DNA of 64,000 bases from Amoebophrya sp. A120 (Eukaryota > Sar > Dinophyceae > Syndiniales > Amoebophryaceae), in NCBI GenBank assembly GCA_905178155.1, contig CAJINV010000002.1, positions 6,304,476-6,368,475 on the forward strand. Reading direction: 5' to 3'. This document shows, piece after piece, positions 27,648-40,200 of this stretch. Numbering within the stretch: the stretch's first letter is position 1; every line of letters starts with the position of its first letter. Under the pieces are notes generated by a model that was given only the letters and a program-made list of their open reading frames with translations, had not been told where the DNA came from and did not search any database. The translations under genes and the position numbers were made by a program.

Positions 27648-29028
27648 CTAAGTACTAGACCTCGCGGCTGCAGCGGTCGCAATGATCTCGGTCACGTCTT
27701 CCGAAGACGGCAACGGCGCTGCTGCACCGCTTGCGTTTGCTGCTGCAACCCCAACATTCCCGGCCGCACTACTAGGCCTGGCGTTTTTCTGCGCCAGCTG
27801 GATCAATGCTTGTGCTTCTACATCAGAGATGTACGCCCGCATGGTTAAGAGGTTCTCCCCTTGCGTGACCTCGCAGTAGTGCGGAAATTGGTCCTGCCGT
27901 CGCTCTCCCACGGTCGTGTCCTTACTCATCTCCGTTGCCTGCTGCCGCTCGCTCACGTCTGGTGATATTATGATTTGGGGGCGATAAAGTACAACATTTT
28001 TTCGACACTGCAATTACTTACAGGCAGGTAATATGTGATGCGCGCGAAGCGATATCCCGTGCGATTTCTGTACAACAACCTCGTCCGCTACTGCGGGCCA
28101 AAAATGAACTCAAAACAATTCACAAAAAGAAAAACCATGGGCAAAAAAAATCATATTTCCTACGCTTCAGAATGCGTTTCCAAACCGCGCAGGTATCGTC
28201 ATCTCCCGTCACGATCAAATCCTCCCGCGCCCTGCAATATTTCCCCGGCACCCACTCGAACCGCTGCACCGCCAGGGGCATCGTCCAGAGCAGCTGCGAT
28301 ACGTTGTAGATACACCTCTGCACAAGTCTTGGATTCCGCGGCGGGGAAGGTGCATTATTGTTGTTATTCGTCGTCCCGTTGCCCCCACCATTTCTACTTC
28401 TCGACGGGCTGGTGTCCAGCACGTCACATTCCAAGTGCACGGAGCAGGGGAGCACGGGCGGCGTGATCCGCACGTACGGATTCTGCTCCTGCATTATCTT
28501 CAGCACCTGCTTGTTCAGTAAAAAATTGTAGTTGGCCCAGGGTCGGTTGTAGCTGAGGATTAGACTGATCAGCTCATCCGGGAGGGAATGGAGGAAGAAC
28601 GAGTACTGCTGGGCACAATTTTCACTCGCTGTAGAAGTTCCACCTGCTTCGCCGACTGTATTGACACTATTCTTGCTGCTCGCCGCGAGAAACCGGTCGC
28701 GCACCGATTCGCTGTCAGTGTAGGAGTGGTAGGTATAGCAGTTGCTGTCTTTCGAAGTTGCGAGAAATAAGGCAGGCGCGGGCGCCATGATAGTGTTACT
28801 ATTCCCGCTACTGCTAGAATTTGTCGTGTCCGCTTCTCGGGTCTTCGTTCTCTTCGGTCGTAAATACACCCAAGTGGCTCGGCTGTCCTCCGTTTCCGAG
28901 GCGGAGGAATCGCTGCTAGTGGTGGTAGCGTGCAATAGTGGCGACAAGGTAAGCAGATCCTCCTTCCGCTTCCAGGTTTGCCGCACCGGGGCCGGTGCGG
29001 GAGCCGCGGGCGTGAGAACTACTTCCAT
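27648..29028 (-). CDS. F-box-like protein, 414 aa
   Basis: Exons 29028-28164, 28090-28022 and 27958-27648 sum to 1245 nt, 414 aa plus stop, with both introns GT-AG. The ATG at 29028 gives MEVVLTPAAPAPAPVRQTWKR. A Ser/Thr-rich region precedes HSLPDELISLILSYNRPWANYNFLLN (around residues 148-173). This fits the F-box pattern LPdEll..Il.yl, implying a substrate adaptor for an SCF-type ubiquitin ligase, but no repeat domain confirms it. The middle exon is only 69 nt. The C-terminus is Ala/Ser-rich. The gene structure is firm; the F-box assignment is tentative. Confidence 0.7.
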
Positions 29029-29828
29029 TTTATGTGTTCGGAATGTTCATTCGACAACCCTTTCGCAGCGGATCTATTATGATCTGGAAACAGGAAATCG
29101 CTAGAAGTGATCCTATTTGATTTTCATACATACGTAAACGCAAAGACATAAACGATGGGTATGGGCAATAAGCGAGTCCACGATAATGCAAGAAATGGAG
29201 TACTGTGTCGACGAGTAGCGAAAGTTCACGAATAAAGCGATGTAATGTATACGATTTTCCACAAGGTGGGGCGATGTAGTCCTTCTCTCACTGTATCTGA
29301 TCCTGAAACGACCGATAGATAAAAATCCAAAAAGTTTTTCATGTCGGCTGCGCGACGTGAAAACATCGACCGAATATAAATATCGAAAAACACTATTTCA
29401 GCACTCGTCAGTTCCACCTGACGACAACAAAAAAAACACCGACCGCAGCCATCTTACATTTTACCAAAAAGAACCGATGAGTGTTTTTTGTTCGCGCTGC
29501 AGATTGATAGATTGTCTTTACACCGTCATTTCTATTGCATACAGTCAAAGGGCAGGCAACCGATTTTCACTGTGCGCGGAGAACATCACCAGGCACTGCA
29601 ACCGCTTTTTTCGGTTTGACAAACAAAATCGCTATCCGAAGGTTGAAATTTGAATGACATAATGAACATAGACATACTGGTGTGGTTGCGCAATAAATGT
29701 ACTTATCTATCAGATTCGCTTTCACGCCCATACGAGCTCCGCATCACCTCTTTCACTGCCCGACAACAAGACCAGACAGCTTGTTCCAACTCAGTTATAC
29801 TTCTAAAAGCACCTCACAAAAACAGCCT
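29029..29828. other. Gap of 800 bp, nothing recognised
   Basis: This is intergenic sequence between the F-box-like gene start and the karyopherin stop at 29829. No features were seen. Confidence 0.4.
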
Positions 29829-32800
29829 TCACGGCCCTTTGACGCAGTACTTCGCGAGCTGTCCCAGCGAGCTGTCCATGTTGCTGGAGGTTTTGTCCCG
29901 GCCGAAATAGGCGCTCATGAGTTTCTGCGTGATTTGGTCGCGCTGTTCCTTGTTCGCCGCGCCGGCGGACGCCGACCCCACATCCTGGTTCTCGTCGACC
30001 GCGAAAAAACCAGCGTCGAGCCCGTTGTAACCGTCCTCAAAAAACTCGTCGTCGTCGCCAAAGCAGGATGCCTCCTCCGAATCCTCGTCGGAGAAGTCCT
30101 GCAACTTGTCGCTCGCATCGTCCCCGAAGAAGCTGTATCAAATGCAAAAATGTCTGGGTCTGGAAGATTCTAAACTTGTGATGCTGTCTCTGGATTCAAA
30201 AAAAAATGAGTGTATTGCGTGACCTGCAAGAGGACTCCACCAGTTTGGGCTACACGGAGAGGGGCTTTCTCATGCGGAATAGGCATTAGGAAGCCCCCTA
30301 AAAATCAGTGATGCTCGTGCATGCATTACAGACTTCACGGGTCATGCAAAATATGCATGACAAAGCTGCCAATCTTCCAGACCCAGACATTTTTACAGTC
30401 GATAAGCTGCACGTGGTGTCCACGTTGGACACCTGACTGTGGTTGGGGTGGTTGTGGTTGGCGTTGTGGTTGTTTATTGCCATCTGTGAATTAGTATGCT
30501 GCTGCTGGTCCAAGGCCAAAATCTTCTGCTTCAAGAGCAGCAAAAGTTCGTGGACCAAACCGGATTGAGAGGGTGCTGTCACCGAAGCAGCAGTCATGGT
30601 ACTTGCAGTAGACACCGCTGGTGGCGTAGCGGACCCAGTTGTTCTCGTCGTACTATCAGCCGGCGCTCCTGCAACTACACAGCTCCTTCCCTCCAAACCT
30701 AAAACTCCCGCGACCAACTGCTTCTCTGCCGTTACGTTCATCTTAGCGAGGTCATTATTAGCGGCCATTACGTGGTTCTTAGCGAGGTTCCCGATCGCGA
30801 ACAACTGCTCAATCGCCTGGGAATAGAAAGCCCGGCGCTGCTTGTTCGATAGCATGAAGTTCGTGAATTCCAAAGAAGCGTTGGGGTGAAGGGTTCCGGA
30901 GGGTGTTGCTGCCGTTGGACCTCCAAGGTTGACAGTAATGTCGAACGCAGCCGAAATGAACCGCGCAAACCGCTCGGCGCCAGAAAGAGGTCTTGTACTC
31001 CCTCCATCAGGACTAGATTCGCGGACGAAGAAGCGGAGGAAAATTTCTGGCATCTTCGCCAACAGCTTCACCAGTGTCGCGAGATAAATTCGCTTCAGCC
31101 GGTTTGTGATTTTCGCTGGCGTCGCCGGTGCAGTCGTGTTCCGCTCAAGTAAATCAATGAAGGGCTGCAGCTTCGCGATGGATCCAGGAATCAAGAGGGC
31201 TTTACAACCAACACCTTCCGGCTGTCGTGCAAGACGAACGTCTTCCTCCAAGAAGACCGACTTTTGCTTCTCGTGCATCAGCACCACCGCGTCCAGTAAA
31301 CTGGTCACCGCGAAGTGAGACTCGTAGGCGTTTCTTTCGACCGCGAGCGCAACGACGTCGAACAGCATCTCGTAGACGGTTTGACCCTTCTCTAGTTCTG
31401 AGAGAAAACTGCTCAGTGGGAAAGCCGTGTGACTTCTTTCCGCAGTTGCTACTTGTCCCCTGGAAGTAGTGAAAGGTGGCACCCTGTAGTCCGCCCCAGG
31501 CCACTGCCGCATCGCCTTCACTTTCGCAGTAGTGAACATCGTCGCTAAATTTGGCATTTCAATTCGCACCGACTGTTGACTCTGGCCACCCGCATTTTTT
31601 TGCACAACCACGAGCTCGTAGAAAGAAGAGTCATTCGGCGCGAAAAAGCCCCCGGAAAGCAATTCCCCCACGGCAGAGCTGTTCCCTTTTTGCCTTGAGA
31701 ACTCAATACCCGGAAAGTTTCCAGTTTCCGCGAACTCGCGCATGCCTTTTCGCATGGTCTCGACCAAACCGTCTTCCCCTCCTTCGCCTGGAGCGTCGCT
31801 AGTCAAAATGCAGGACGGTTTGGCTTGCAACAACTGCATCACCTGAGCACAACTCCCAGACGTCGTCGCGAGAGCTGTTGATGTACTACTATCGACGTCC
31901 ACGGTTCTTTCAATCCAGTGTACCTCTGTGTTAGCCACGTCGAAAGACTGTTTGAGGAAAGGCAGCAGCTCGCCATTCAAGGCCGGGAGAACAAACCGCA
32001 TGGCATCCCTCCCACATAAATGCGCGGGTCCGAAAACTGCCTCTCCCAGAATCTCGTCCGAAAACCGGAGCAAAACATTCCGCACCATAGCGTGCACGAA
32101 CTCCAACTGCTCCAGCCCGGCCGTGTTGGTCGTGTACTGCAGCTTCAACACTGCGGCCACGGGGGCTTCAAGGCCATGGTTTACGTTCTGTTGCGAAGCA
32201 GCATTTGGAACTTCCCGCTCCACCTTCGGTTTGCAGCACACCAAGTGCACCAACTGGATCACCAACTTCACCAACTCGGGATGAAAGGCGCACTCCAGCG
32301 TGACCATGGCAAGCATTTCACCAAACATGTCAATGTAGTCGTCAATCAAATCCAACTCCAAGACCTTCTCCACCAGCGGCTTCAACGCCAGCCCCGCGTG
32401 CGCCAAATCCATACGCTTCTGCTGGAGAGCGGTTGATGAAGTTGCGGTGGCGCCGGGGATAAATTTCACGCTTGCATTAGGAGCAAGCGCAGCAGCACCT
32501 GCACCACTACTGCTATTGCTACTACTTCCTTGCTGCACCTGCTGCAGCAGCAATTTCATCAACTGTGTCACACAGCCGGAAATGGATTCGTTGTGCAAAC
32601 ACATCTGGTCCGACTCGCGCATTTCATAATCCTCAATACAGAGGTTTTTCACCAACGTTGCCACAAGTTCCAGCATCAGATCCGAAACGTGAGGTAAAAC
32701 GATCTGGGGAAAGGCGGCAGAAATTGCGGACAGGGTTTCCGGGATCAAGTCCGAGTGCGACTCCTGGGACAGCCGAACCAAATTCACCACCAAGGCGCAG

Positions 32801-35800
32801 CTGGTCGTGGTGTTTTGATTCTGAGACGGCGCACTTCCCCGTGTAGAAGTCGTTACGGCGTTCAGAATCTGGACGAAGAAAGAGAGGTTAGAACAACCAG
32901 CGCCATTATTCAGTTGCTGCTGATTTTCCACGCGCTTCCACTCCTCCACGAAATACCGAAGTTCTGTCGCGGCGGTCGCTCTCAAGATCCAGTCGCTGTT
33001 CGTTGTACTGTCGTTGCAATTCTGGATTGTGCTCGTGGAGATAATCGTCTCGACCGCGGTTTGCGTCACGGTGGATAACAATTTCAACCGGTCGTCGTGC
33101 ATTGTTTGTGCACCGCCGGGATGGACGCTCGTTTGCTGCACCAAAGCTAATTTCCCATTGGAGAACGCTTTTCCCATCGCGTATTGCGACAACACCTGAA
33201 ACGCGGCGAACTGGAGCAGCTTTTCGGCGGTGCTGAGGTTATTATTACTACTACCTCCCGAACCCGAGGAAGAATTGCTGCTACTTACGTGCAGACATGT
33301 CAGCACGTTTTGGGACAAAACGGTCCACAAAGCCTGTTTCATTTCCCCGGTCTGGTCGTGCTCGCTGCAAACTTGCAGAAACGTCGTCTTCAGCAACTTC
33401 AGCATGTTCAGTGCCCCGGAGTAATTGCGAAGCCTAGAACTTTGAAGGTTTTGCGCGGTATTTGCTTGTTCACTCTGCTGGTCAGAGCTGCTGGTGGCAC
33501 AACTGCCTGCGTTAGCATTCCCTTCGGTGGTACTAGCAAACACGCTCGAAAGGAAGCTCATGGTCGGCAGAAACATGGCCTGCGTGCGGTGCTTCGCTAG
33601 TTGCTTCACCAATTTTTCCGCCGCGGAACGCGGCGACTTCAGCATTGCAAAGCAATCCGTCTGGATCCGCAAAAACTCCTCCGGATCCTGCTCGTAGAGC
33701 TCGATATCGGAGGCATTGAAGCAGAGTAAGGGAAAGCAGACCTTCTCGATCACGATCTGCATCTGGGGCTTCAGCTCCTTGAAGCAGGACGAAAAGTCGC
33801 AGGCTTCGGTGAGAATCAATAGCGTCAGCGTTTTGGACTTTTTCAGTTTCTGCTGGCTAGAACTACTGCTCGCAGTAGAAGTTCCGGTGGCAGTGACTGA
33901 GGAAGTTGCTGCTGATGTTGAAAACAGGTCCAAAATGCTCAACACGCCCTTCGTCATCACCAGGGCATACTTTTGTTTGAACTCTTCCTGAAATTTTTGC
34001 AGCACAACCTCTTCCGACGCTTCGTCCAGATCCACTTTCAAATGCTTGTGGAACATGCGGAAGCAGATCCGCAGCGCCCACTTCAAACTCGACAACTGCG
34101 ACACTTCCGCGGCGGCTTCGTTGTTTTCTGGACCACTAGAAGCCACGCCACGCCCTTGCTTGCCGTTTACCTCAATAACCTTGTACACCACCGTCATCCA
34201 AGGCTCCAGGTTTTCCACGATAAACTGGTCTAAGGAGTGGTATACGGCATGGTAGTACATCTTGAGAACCAGTCGGGTGACCTCCCAGTAGTAGTACTTG
34301 ACTTGGTCGTGTGCAGCTGCTCCTTGGTTGTCGTCACATTTATTATTTTTCGCTGCACAGTTTTCCAGTACGGAGTCCGCCAAAACGCGCAGGACCGGGA
34401 AGAAAACTTGGATCAGTTTCTCGAAAAACGGCCCTCGCTGCAAACCCCGCGACATTTCCAAACCCTTGAAAATTCCCCGAAGGAATAGAAGCGTCGCGTG
34501 CAACTCCGGCAGGGAGGAAGAGGATAAGGCTTCTTTGCGCTGCAGTGGATCATTCGATGCGTTTGGTTGGGCTGGTGCGACGAGGCTTTCCACTTGTTGC
34601 TTCAGCATTGGCAAAACCTTCTGCTCCACAACATTTTCCATAAAATTACTCGAATCCTTCCGGAGCAACAGCCGCACGACCTCTTGAAACAACTTCGCAA
34701 ACGTCTGTTTCAGCTGAAAATGCTGCTTTTTGAACAGATCCTCTTCGGTCTTCATCGGCTTTAACAAGGCTGTCGCTGATGTTCCCGTCGTCGCAGGAAT
34801 TTTACCGCTCTTGATAGGAGTACCTGCCGCCCCTCTTTCCGCCGGCTGAAAAGGAGAACTAGAGCTACTTGCTGCATGCGAGGTTTGACTCTGCCCGCCC
34901 AGCACTGCAGATAGTTGTTCTTCTTTCGCCGCCAAAAATCTCGCAATAGTCTGCATCAGTTCCAGCAAGTTCCAGCGCAGATAGTCTTCGTCGGGACCAC
35001 CGTCTTTCTGGGCGGCGGTAGTACTGGAGCCGCCATCTTTGCTATCTGAGTTCTTTGCACTGCCCGCGGAACCAGCAGATGAAGATTTGTTGTCTAAAAC
35101 CTTCCCCGCTCGGTTCTTCAAGTACACGAAGCAGGCCTGCAGCACCGTGTACTGCTGTTTTTGCGCGACAAAATCGCCGGCAGCGATAGTATTCTCCTGG
35201 CATAGTTCCACGATGGTTTGGAAGAGCAGCTTATCAAATGTAAAAGTGTCTGGGTCTGGAAGAATCATGCTGTTTCTGCATGACACAGAAGGTCTGGCAT
35301 GGAAGCTCTAGCATCACAGGTTTCGAGAAGCTTCCGCAATGCCGAATCCGCATGACAAGTCTGCCACTTTGGTGACAGAAGTGAGCAGCTTTTGCTGCCT
35401 ATGCATCAGAGATTTTTGTGTGTTCTGAAATGCGCATCACAAGTTACATCCTTCCAGACCCAGACATTTTTACACTTGATACAGCTGGAATTTTTGCGGC
35501 GAAGATTCCAATTCCTTTATCAAAAGGAAAAATCCCCCCTCCCCATATCGAAAACGAAATTTGTGATGCTGTATTTGAGTACACAAATCAGGTTTGTATT
35601 GCAGAGAGGCATTGCGGCCAGATCCCCAGGCTAGGTAGGGGCGTATGGCTCTAGTTGTGCAGCATGGCAAGCGGCTCCCTTTTAGGCCTCACAGCATGAC
35701 AAATCGCTTCCATAATGGGGCGGAAGCTTCTGCCCTTATCTTCTTGCAAGACAAATGTGATTTGTGACCTCAAATCAGCAACACAAATTTCCGGACTGTA

Positions 35801-35976
35801 CCTGTTCGATATGGGGTGGGGGGATTTTTCCTTTTGATATCCTTCAAAATTAACTCGCCCTGCAGCCGCGTGTCGCTGTTCGCGGCGAAGGTGGCCGCGA
35901 ACGCCTGCTTTAGGATGGCGGTGGTTTGGTTCGCCGGGGGTGTTACCGCGGGGGAGGACTGCTGCGGATGCTGCAT
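29829..35976 (-). CDS. Karyopherin-beta-like (importin/exportin) protein, ~1763 aa
   Basis: Exons 35976-35840, 35512-35482, 35226-30405 and 30130-29829 give an uninterrupted frame of 1763 codons plus stop. Exon 2 is a 31-nt microexon between two introners. The N-terminus (ILKQAFAATFAANSDTRLQG, then ELILKELESSPQKFQLLFQTIVELC) matches the importin-beta N-terminal pattern of alpha-helical repeats that binds Ran-GTP. The rest is a long alpha-solenoid with low-complexity Ser/Gln insertions and a very acidic C-terminus (SDEDSEE, GDDDEFFEDGY). Family members are usually about 1000-1200 aa; the extra length comes mainly from the insertions. Exportin-4/7-like proteins are my best guess, from overall layout only. 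The start is the ATG at 35976, because the in-frame GTG upstream adds only four codons. Confidence 0.68.
30136..30404. mobile_element. Introner element, family A (karyopherin, 3' intron)
   Basis: The left terminus is tatcaaatgcaaaaatgtct and the right its complement. AGCTG duplications lie at 30131-30135 and 30405-30409. Excision joins DTTCS to FFGDDASDKLQ. Confidence 0.92.
35232..35481. mobile_element. Introner element, family A (karyopherin, intron 2)
   Basis: The termini are tatcaaatgtaaaagtgtct and complement. CAGCT duplications lie at 35227-35231 and 35482-35486. Excision joins QKFQL to LFQTIVELC. Confidence 0.92.
35518..35839. mobile_element. Introner element, family H (karyopherin, intron 1)
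   Basis: Inverted repeats of about 35 bp begin tatcaaaaggaaaaatcccc. TCCTT duplications lie at 35513-35517 and 35840-35844. Excision joins ELILK to ELESS. It is separated from the next introner by only 36 bp, which is the microexon plus one target duplication. Confidence 0.9.
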
Positions 35977-37244
35977 TTTGAAGGCCACTGTCGTACTAAG
36001 TTGTTGCGTACGCGCCCAGTCTTGGTGACCACTGCGCCGCCCAAAGTACGTAATTAGGGACAGATTTCGTCAGTAGAGAGGTCGTCCCGGTAGTACGGTT
36101 GTCGAATGGCGGTCCTCGTGCTGGACGCTTACAATCCACTTCTTCAACTAACTTTGCATGTCTTGGTAGAAATTATGGATCTGACATACGATGCACTCTT
36201 TCCACCGACAAAGAAAATTAGTCACAACGAAACTTTTTACTCACACAGAACAAGTTCGCTGTTGCCTGCTTCTCATCGTCGACACCAAACTGGTATTTGA
36301 ATGATATGGCTGCATCTATGCACGTGCTTGAGGACCTGCATTGTGCATGGCAAGAAGAGCCACCACCTTGACCTTCCTCAGATCTCCCAGTGCGGTGTGT
36401 TGGATCAACGTGCATTCTGGATCCGAAACGATCCAAACTGATCCTCTTCCGAGTCAGACTAGCCAACACGACGTAGCACGGAGAGCGTAATTCGAAATCT
36501 AGATCGCTACTTTCTTTTCGCTTATTTCGATCGAAAGTACAACTATTCTAGTCTTCAGCTTCACTATAGCCGCAAAATTTCGCACCCACAGACCGAGATT
36601 TTTTTCTTCTTGCTTGCCGTCGATCTCCTTTCGCAGATGAACAATTTGTGTCCGGAGGAAGCAGATCTCTTGTGGCTTGGCCAAGCCTCGCAGGCACAGC
36701 CTGCTTCTTTGCAAAGATCTTCTGGTAGTATCTATGTATTGTAAAATCGATCTTCTTCTTCACTTGAGTATTGTTTAGGGTGGAGATTCGTAAATGTAGT
36801 TATGTGTAGTTCTCAGCTCTGTTGTGTAGCGCGAAGCTCTCTGCAGTAGTGATGCTGTATTGGCTTTAGTTCTTCGATAGTTCTTTAATTGCACTCGTTC
36901 CATAAAGGGGATTCAGTTGTGAAGATGTAGACAAAGAAATAGGGGTGCGATCATAGTATGAAAAAATAGCAAAAAACTACAGTGGGGAAAAGTTACATTA
37001 CAGGAGCTCCCTCATGAAATGGCAAAAATGGTATCTCAGAATTAGTACGTACTGGTGGTTAAATGCAAAGAAAAATTTCCAAAATACAAATACTCGCATG
37101 GATCACCGCTGGGTGACCAAAAAAAAAACCGCGATGCGGCCCGAATACAGCATGTCCTTCTTGTCAAACCGCTATGTTTATGTTGTAATTTGAGTCTCCA
37201 GTGATGAACTACGAGAATTCACTGCTCTTGTACGTTTTCTAAAT
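35977..37244. other. Gap of 1.27 kb, nothing recognised
   Basis: The stretch from the karyopherin start to the stop of the TPRGG gene holds only short frames. No repeat family member was seen. Confidence 0.4.
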
Positions 37245-40200
37245 TTACCTTCTTCTCCTCCCCGGCGGGGCTTTGTCCACGATCTGCAAGACGAATTCCA
37301 GTGGTTCGCTTATCCTGAGGAAAAGCGTCCCCACACCAGAGTCGAGATGGGAAATCTGCTAGACAAATCAACCAGATTTGGTTGCTTCGCATGACAAGTT
37401 CGTCCCCGTAGTGTTATCCTGTTTCGGTAGTTCAGAAGCATTACAGATCTAGCATAGCATGCTGATTCTAGCATCACAAATTCCAAAACACGAACAGAAC
37501 ACGCTTCTTATAGGGCTCCGCATGAGAAATCTTTTTGGCATGCAGAATTGCATGACAACTCTGGGGTGGAGACGTTTTTACACAGGATATCGTTCGGGCT
37601 TTCCAACAAGTGGTTCTCGACGACGTCGCGCAAATTTTCCTCGTCGTCCAGTACTTTTAAAAACCCCCCGTTCTGCACCCACCGGCCGAAGCGGAACTAT
37701 CCAAGAAAAAAAGTGTGTACGTGTAACTTTTTTGCAGGAACAGCATCACAGATTTGTTTTGCATGACAGAGAAAACCTGCCATGCGTAGCTAGTACGCGA
37801 AAACACGTAGGAAAATAGCCTCTGACGCATATCCAGCATGAGAAGTGTAACTGCATTGCAACATCTGCAAGACAAAGTTACACTTACACAGTTTTTTCCT
37901 TGCATAGGAACTGCTTCGCCTTCAGCCGCTCCATCTCCTTGTCCGGCGTCGGGTCGGCGGCGTTCAAGAACAGCGAGAGCTCCTGCTGCTCCTCCCTCTT
38001 CGTTTGCGCGTCGTGGATCGCCTTGATTTCGGTGGACAAGTCGAACATGGTCCGGGTCACCCCGCTATACATTGCAAACATGTCTGAATCTGGAAGCTTG
38101 CCAGGTTGTCATGCTTGTCTCACATGACTCTTACCTCTGTGATGCATGAGCAGGGAAAGAGCCTTTTCCCTGTCACGCAAAAGGAAAAGGAAAAGCGTGC
38201 ATGCGGAACGTGCATTACACATTACAGCACTGCCAAAACTTGTCATGCTTGGCTGCGCATTGCAGTGCGCCCACCGCTGGCAGACTTGCATCACAAGTTT
38301 CCAAACCCAGACAGATTTGCAGTGGATACCCGCCGGACTCCCGCACGATTTTCGCCTCGAAAAACCGGTCGATGAACCCCTCGGTGTCGTTATCCAAGAA
38401 AAAAACATTGCTAGTGTAAATTTGTGATGCGCAATATGCAAGATGATTGCGCCTGTCATGCTTGGCATGCATCGTAGGGTCCATTAAAGGGCGTATTCAC
38501 GTGCTATCTGCGCATGACAGGTTTTTGCTGTCATGCCAGACAAATTTGTAATGCTGTTCCTCCAAAAAAGTTACAGCTACAATGTTTTTTTCTTGGATAG
38601 TCGTCCTTGATCACCTTGTGGTTCATGGGCAGCGCCTGCGCCGACTCGATCAGGAAGTCGCACAACCCGTAGAACAGGTCCCAGTCCTCCTGGGTCACAA
38701 ACCGCACCACCACCTCCTTTTTCGTGGGGGTTTCGAACCGCATCCGGCGGGATTCCCGCGGAAAGGGAAACAGCTCGGATTTGTACCGTTTCATCTGGTC
38801 GCGCTGCGTCAAGTACGCGTAGCGGTTCAGCAACGCGGACACCGCGGGGCGTTTTTTCAGCCGGTCCATCACATTCTTCGTCGGTTTGGGCACGAAAGCG
38901 CGGATATCAAGTGCAAAAATGTCTGGGTCTGGGAGATTCCGAGATTTGTCATGCTTGTCTGGCATGACCAAGAAGCTTGTGATGCGTGTCCAAGAAGAGA
39001 CCCTTTTGACTGTCATGCAAAAACGTAGTTTGTCATGCGAAAAACGCAACACAAGGAAGCGCAGATATTTCCCATGCTTGGCTGTGCATTACAGAGCATT
39101 CACAATTCCCAACGCAGCATTACAAGTTTCCAGACCCAGACATTTTTACATTTGATAGCGGACCTCCATGTGGTTCCGCGCGTTCGGGGCCTTATCGAAC
39201 AGAAACCTGGAAAGATTTTTTGTTTTTGAAGCGCGGTCGTGTAGTTCACGAGAAGTGTCGCTCAACAAGTGAGTGGTACAAAAAGTAGACGCTATGCACA
39301 ATTGGCAAGAGAGGGTAGAAGTTGTTTACGTGCAGCTAGACAACAACTTGCAGAATTGTAATGGCAGCTACAGGCTAAGTACCGCAACAGCGTTTTTTCC
39401 CGGTGGCGCATCATGGGTGGGGGGATCATGCGCATGGCTTCATACGCATACGGGTCTTCTTTCAAATCGTACAATGCCTCGTTGTTCACCTCCGGCTCCA
39501 CGTGTGCCTCCGTTGCTTCGTCTTCGCATTTAACTATGCATAGGAAATCTTTAAAATCGACACCGGCGAGTTAGTTGGGCTGCAATTTGTGTCGTGTGGC
39601 ATCAACTGCTTGGATGAAGATGTTGAAACACCTGCACGACCCTCGTCTGACTTTGCATGAACATCACCCGCGCGCGATGCTGCGCGTGCGGTCGACAACA
39701 TACAACGGATAATTATAACTTCATCTTCTTCTTTTCACGACATGAATTTTAGCAGCACGCCAACTTGAGCAGGAGATCTCGAAAACTTGTCACATCTAAA
39801 TCCGATAGCATCAATGGGCGCTGTGAAAAGGCAGTGCACCGGCGTGCCGGACGACGTCTCCTGCGGAAAGAGTTCGTCCAAAACGCCCTGATACGCTTTG
39901 ATGCGCTTCCGCACACCCTTCAGCAACTGGGTCTTGACGTCCTTGACCGTTTTCACCGGGAGGTCCTCGCCGTCGATCAGAGGCAAAACTTCTTCGGACA
40001 AAACGGTGCCGGACGCGTTGAAGATTTTCCACAGTTTTTGCTTCAGCTCAAAGGACTCGGCCTCCGACCGGATCATGTAATCGTGATCCTGGAAGTCGTT
40101 CGTTTGGAACCGCTATGCACTGCAAAAATGTCTGGGTCTGGAAGAATGCAACTTGTGATGCTGGCTTTGGATTCTAAGAAGATTTGTGTTGCATGAACAG

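Noticed and set aside
30298-30404. Peptides such as LPDPD-IFA or MSGSGR found again and again at gene ends
   Set aside because: They are translations of the family A introner termini read through from the exon, not conserved protein motifs.
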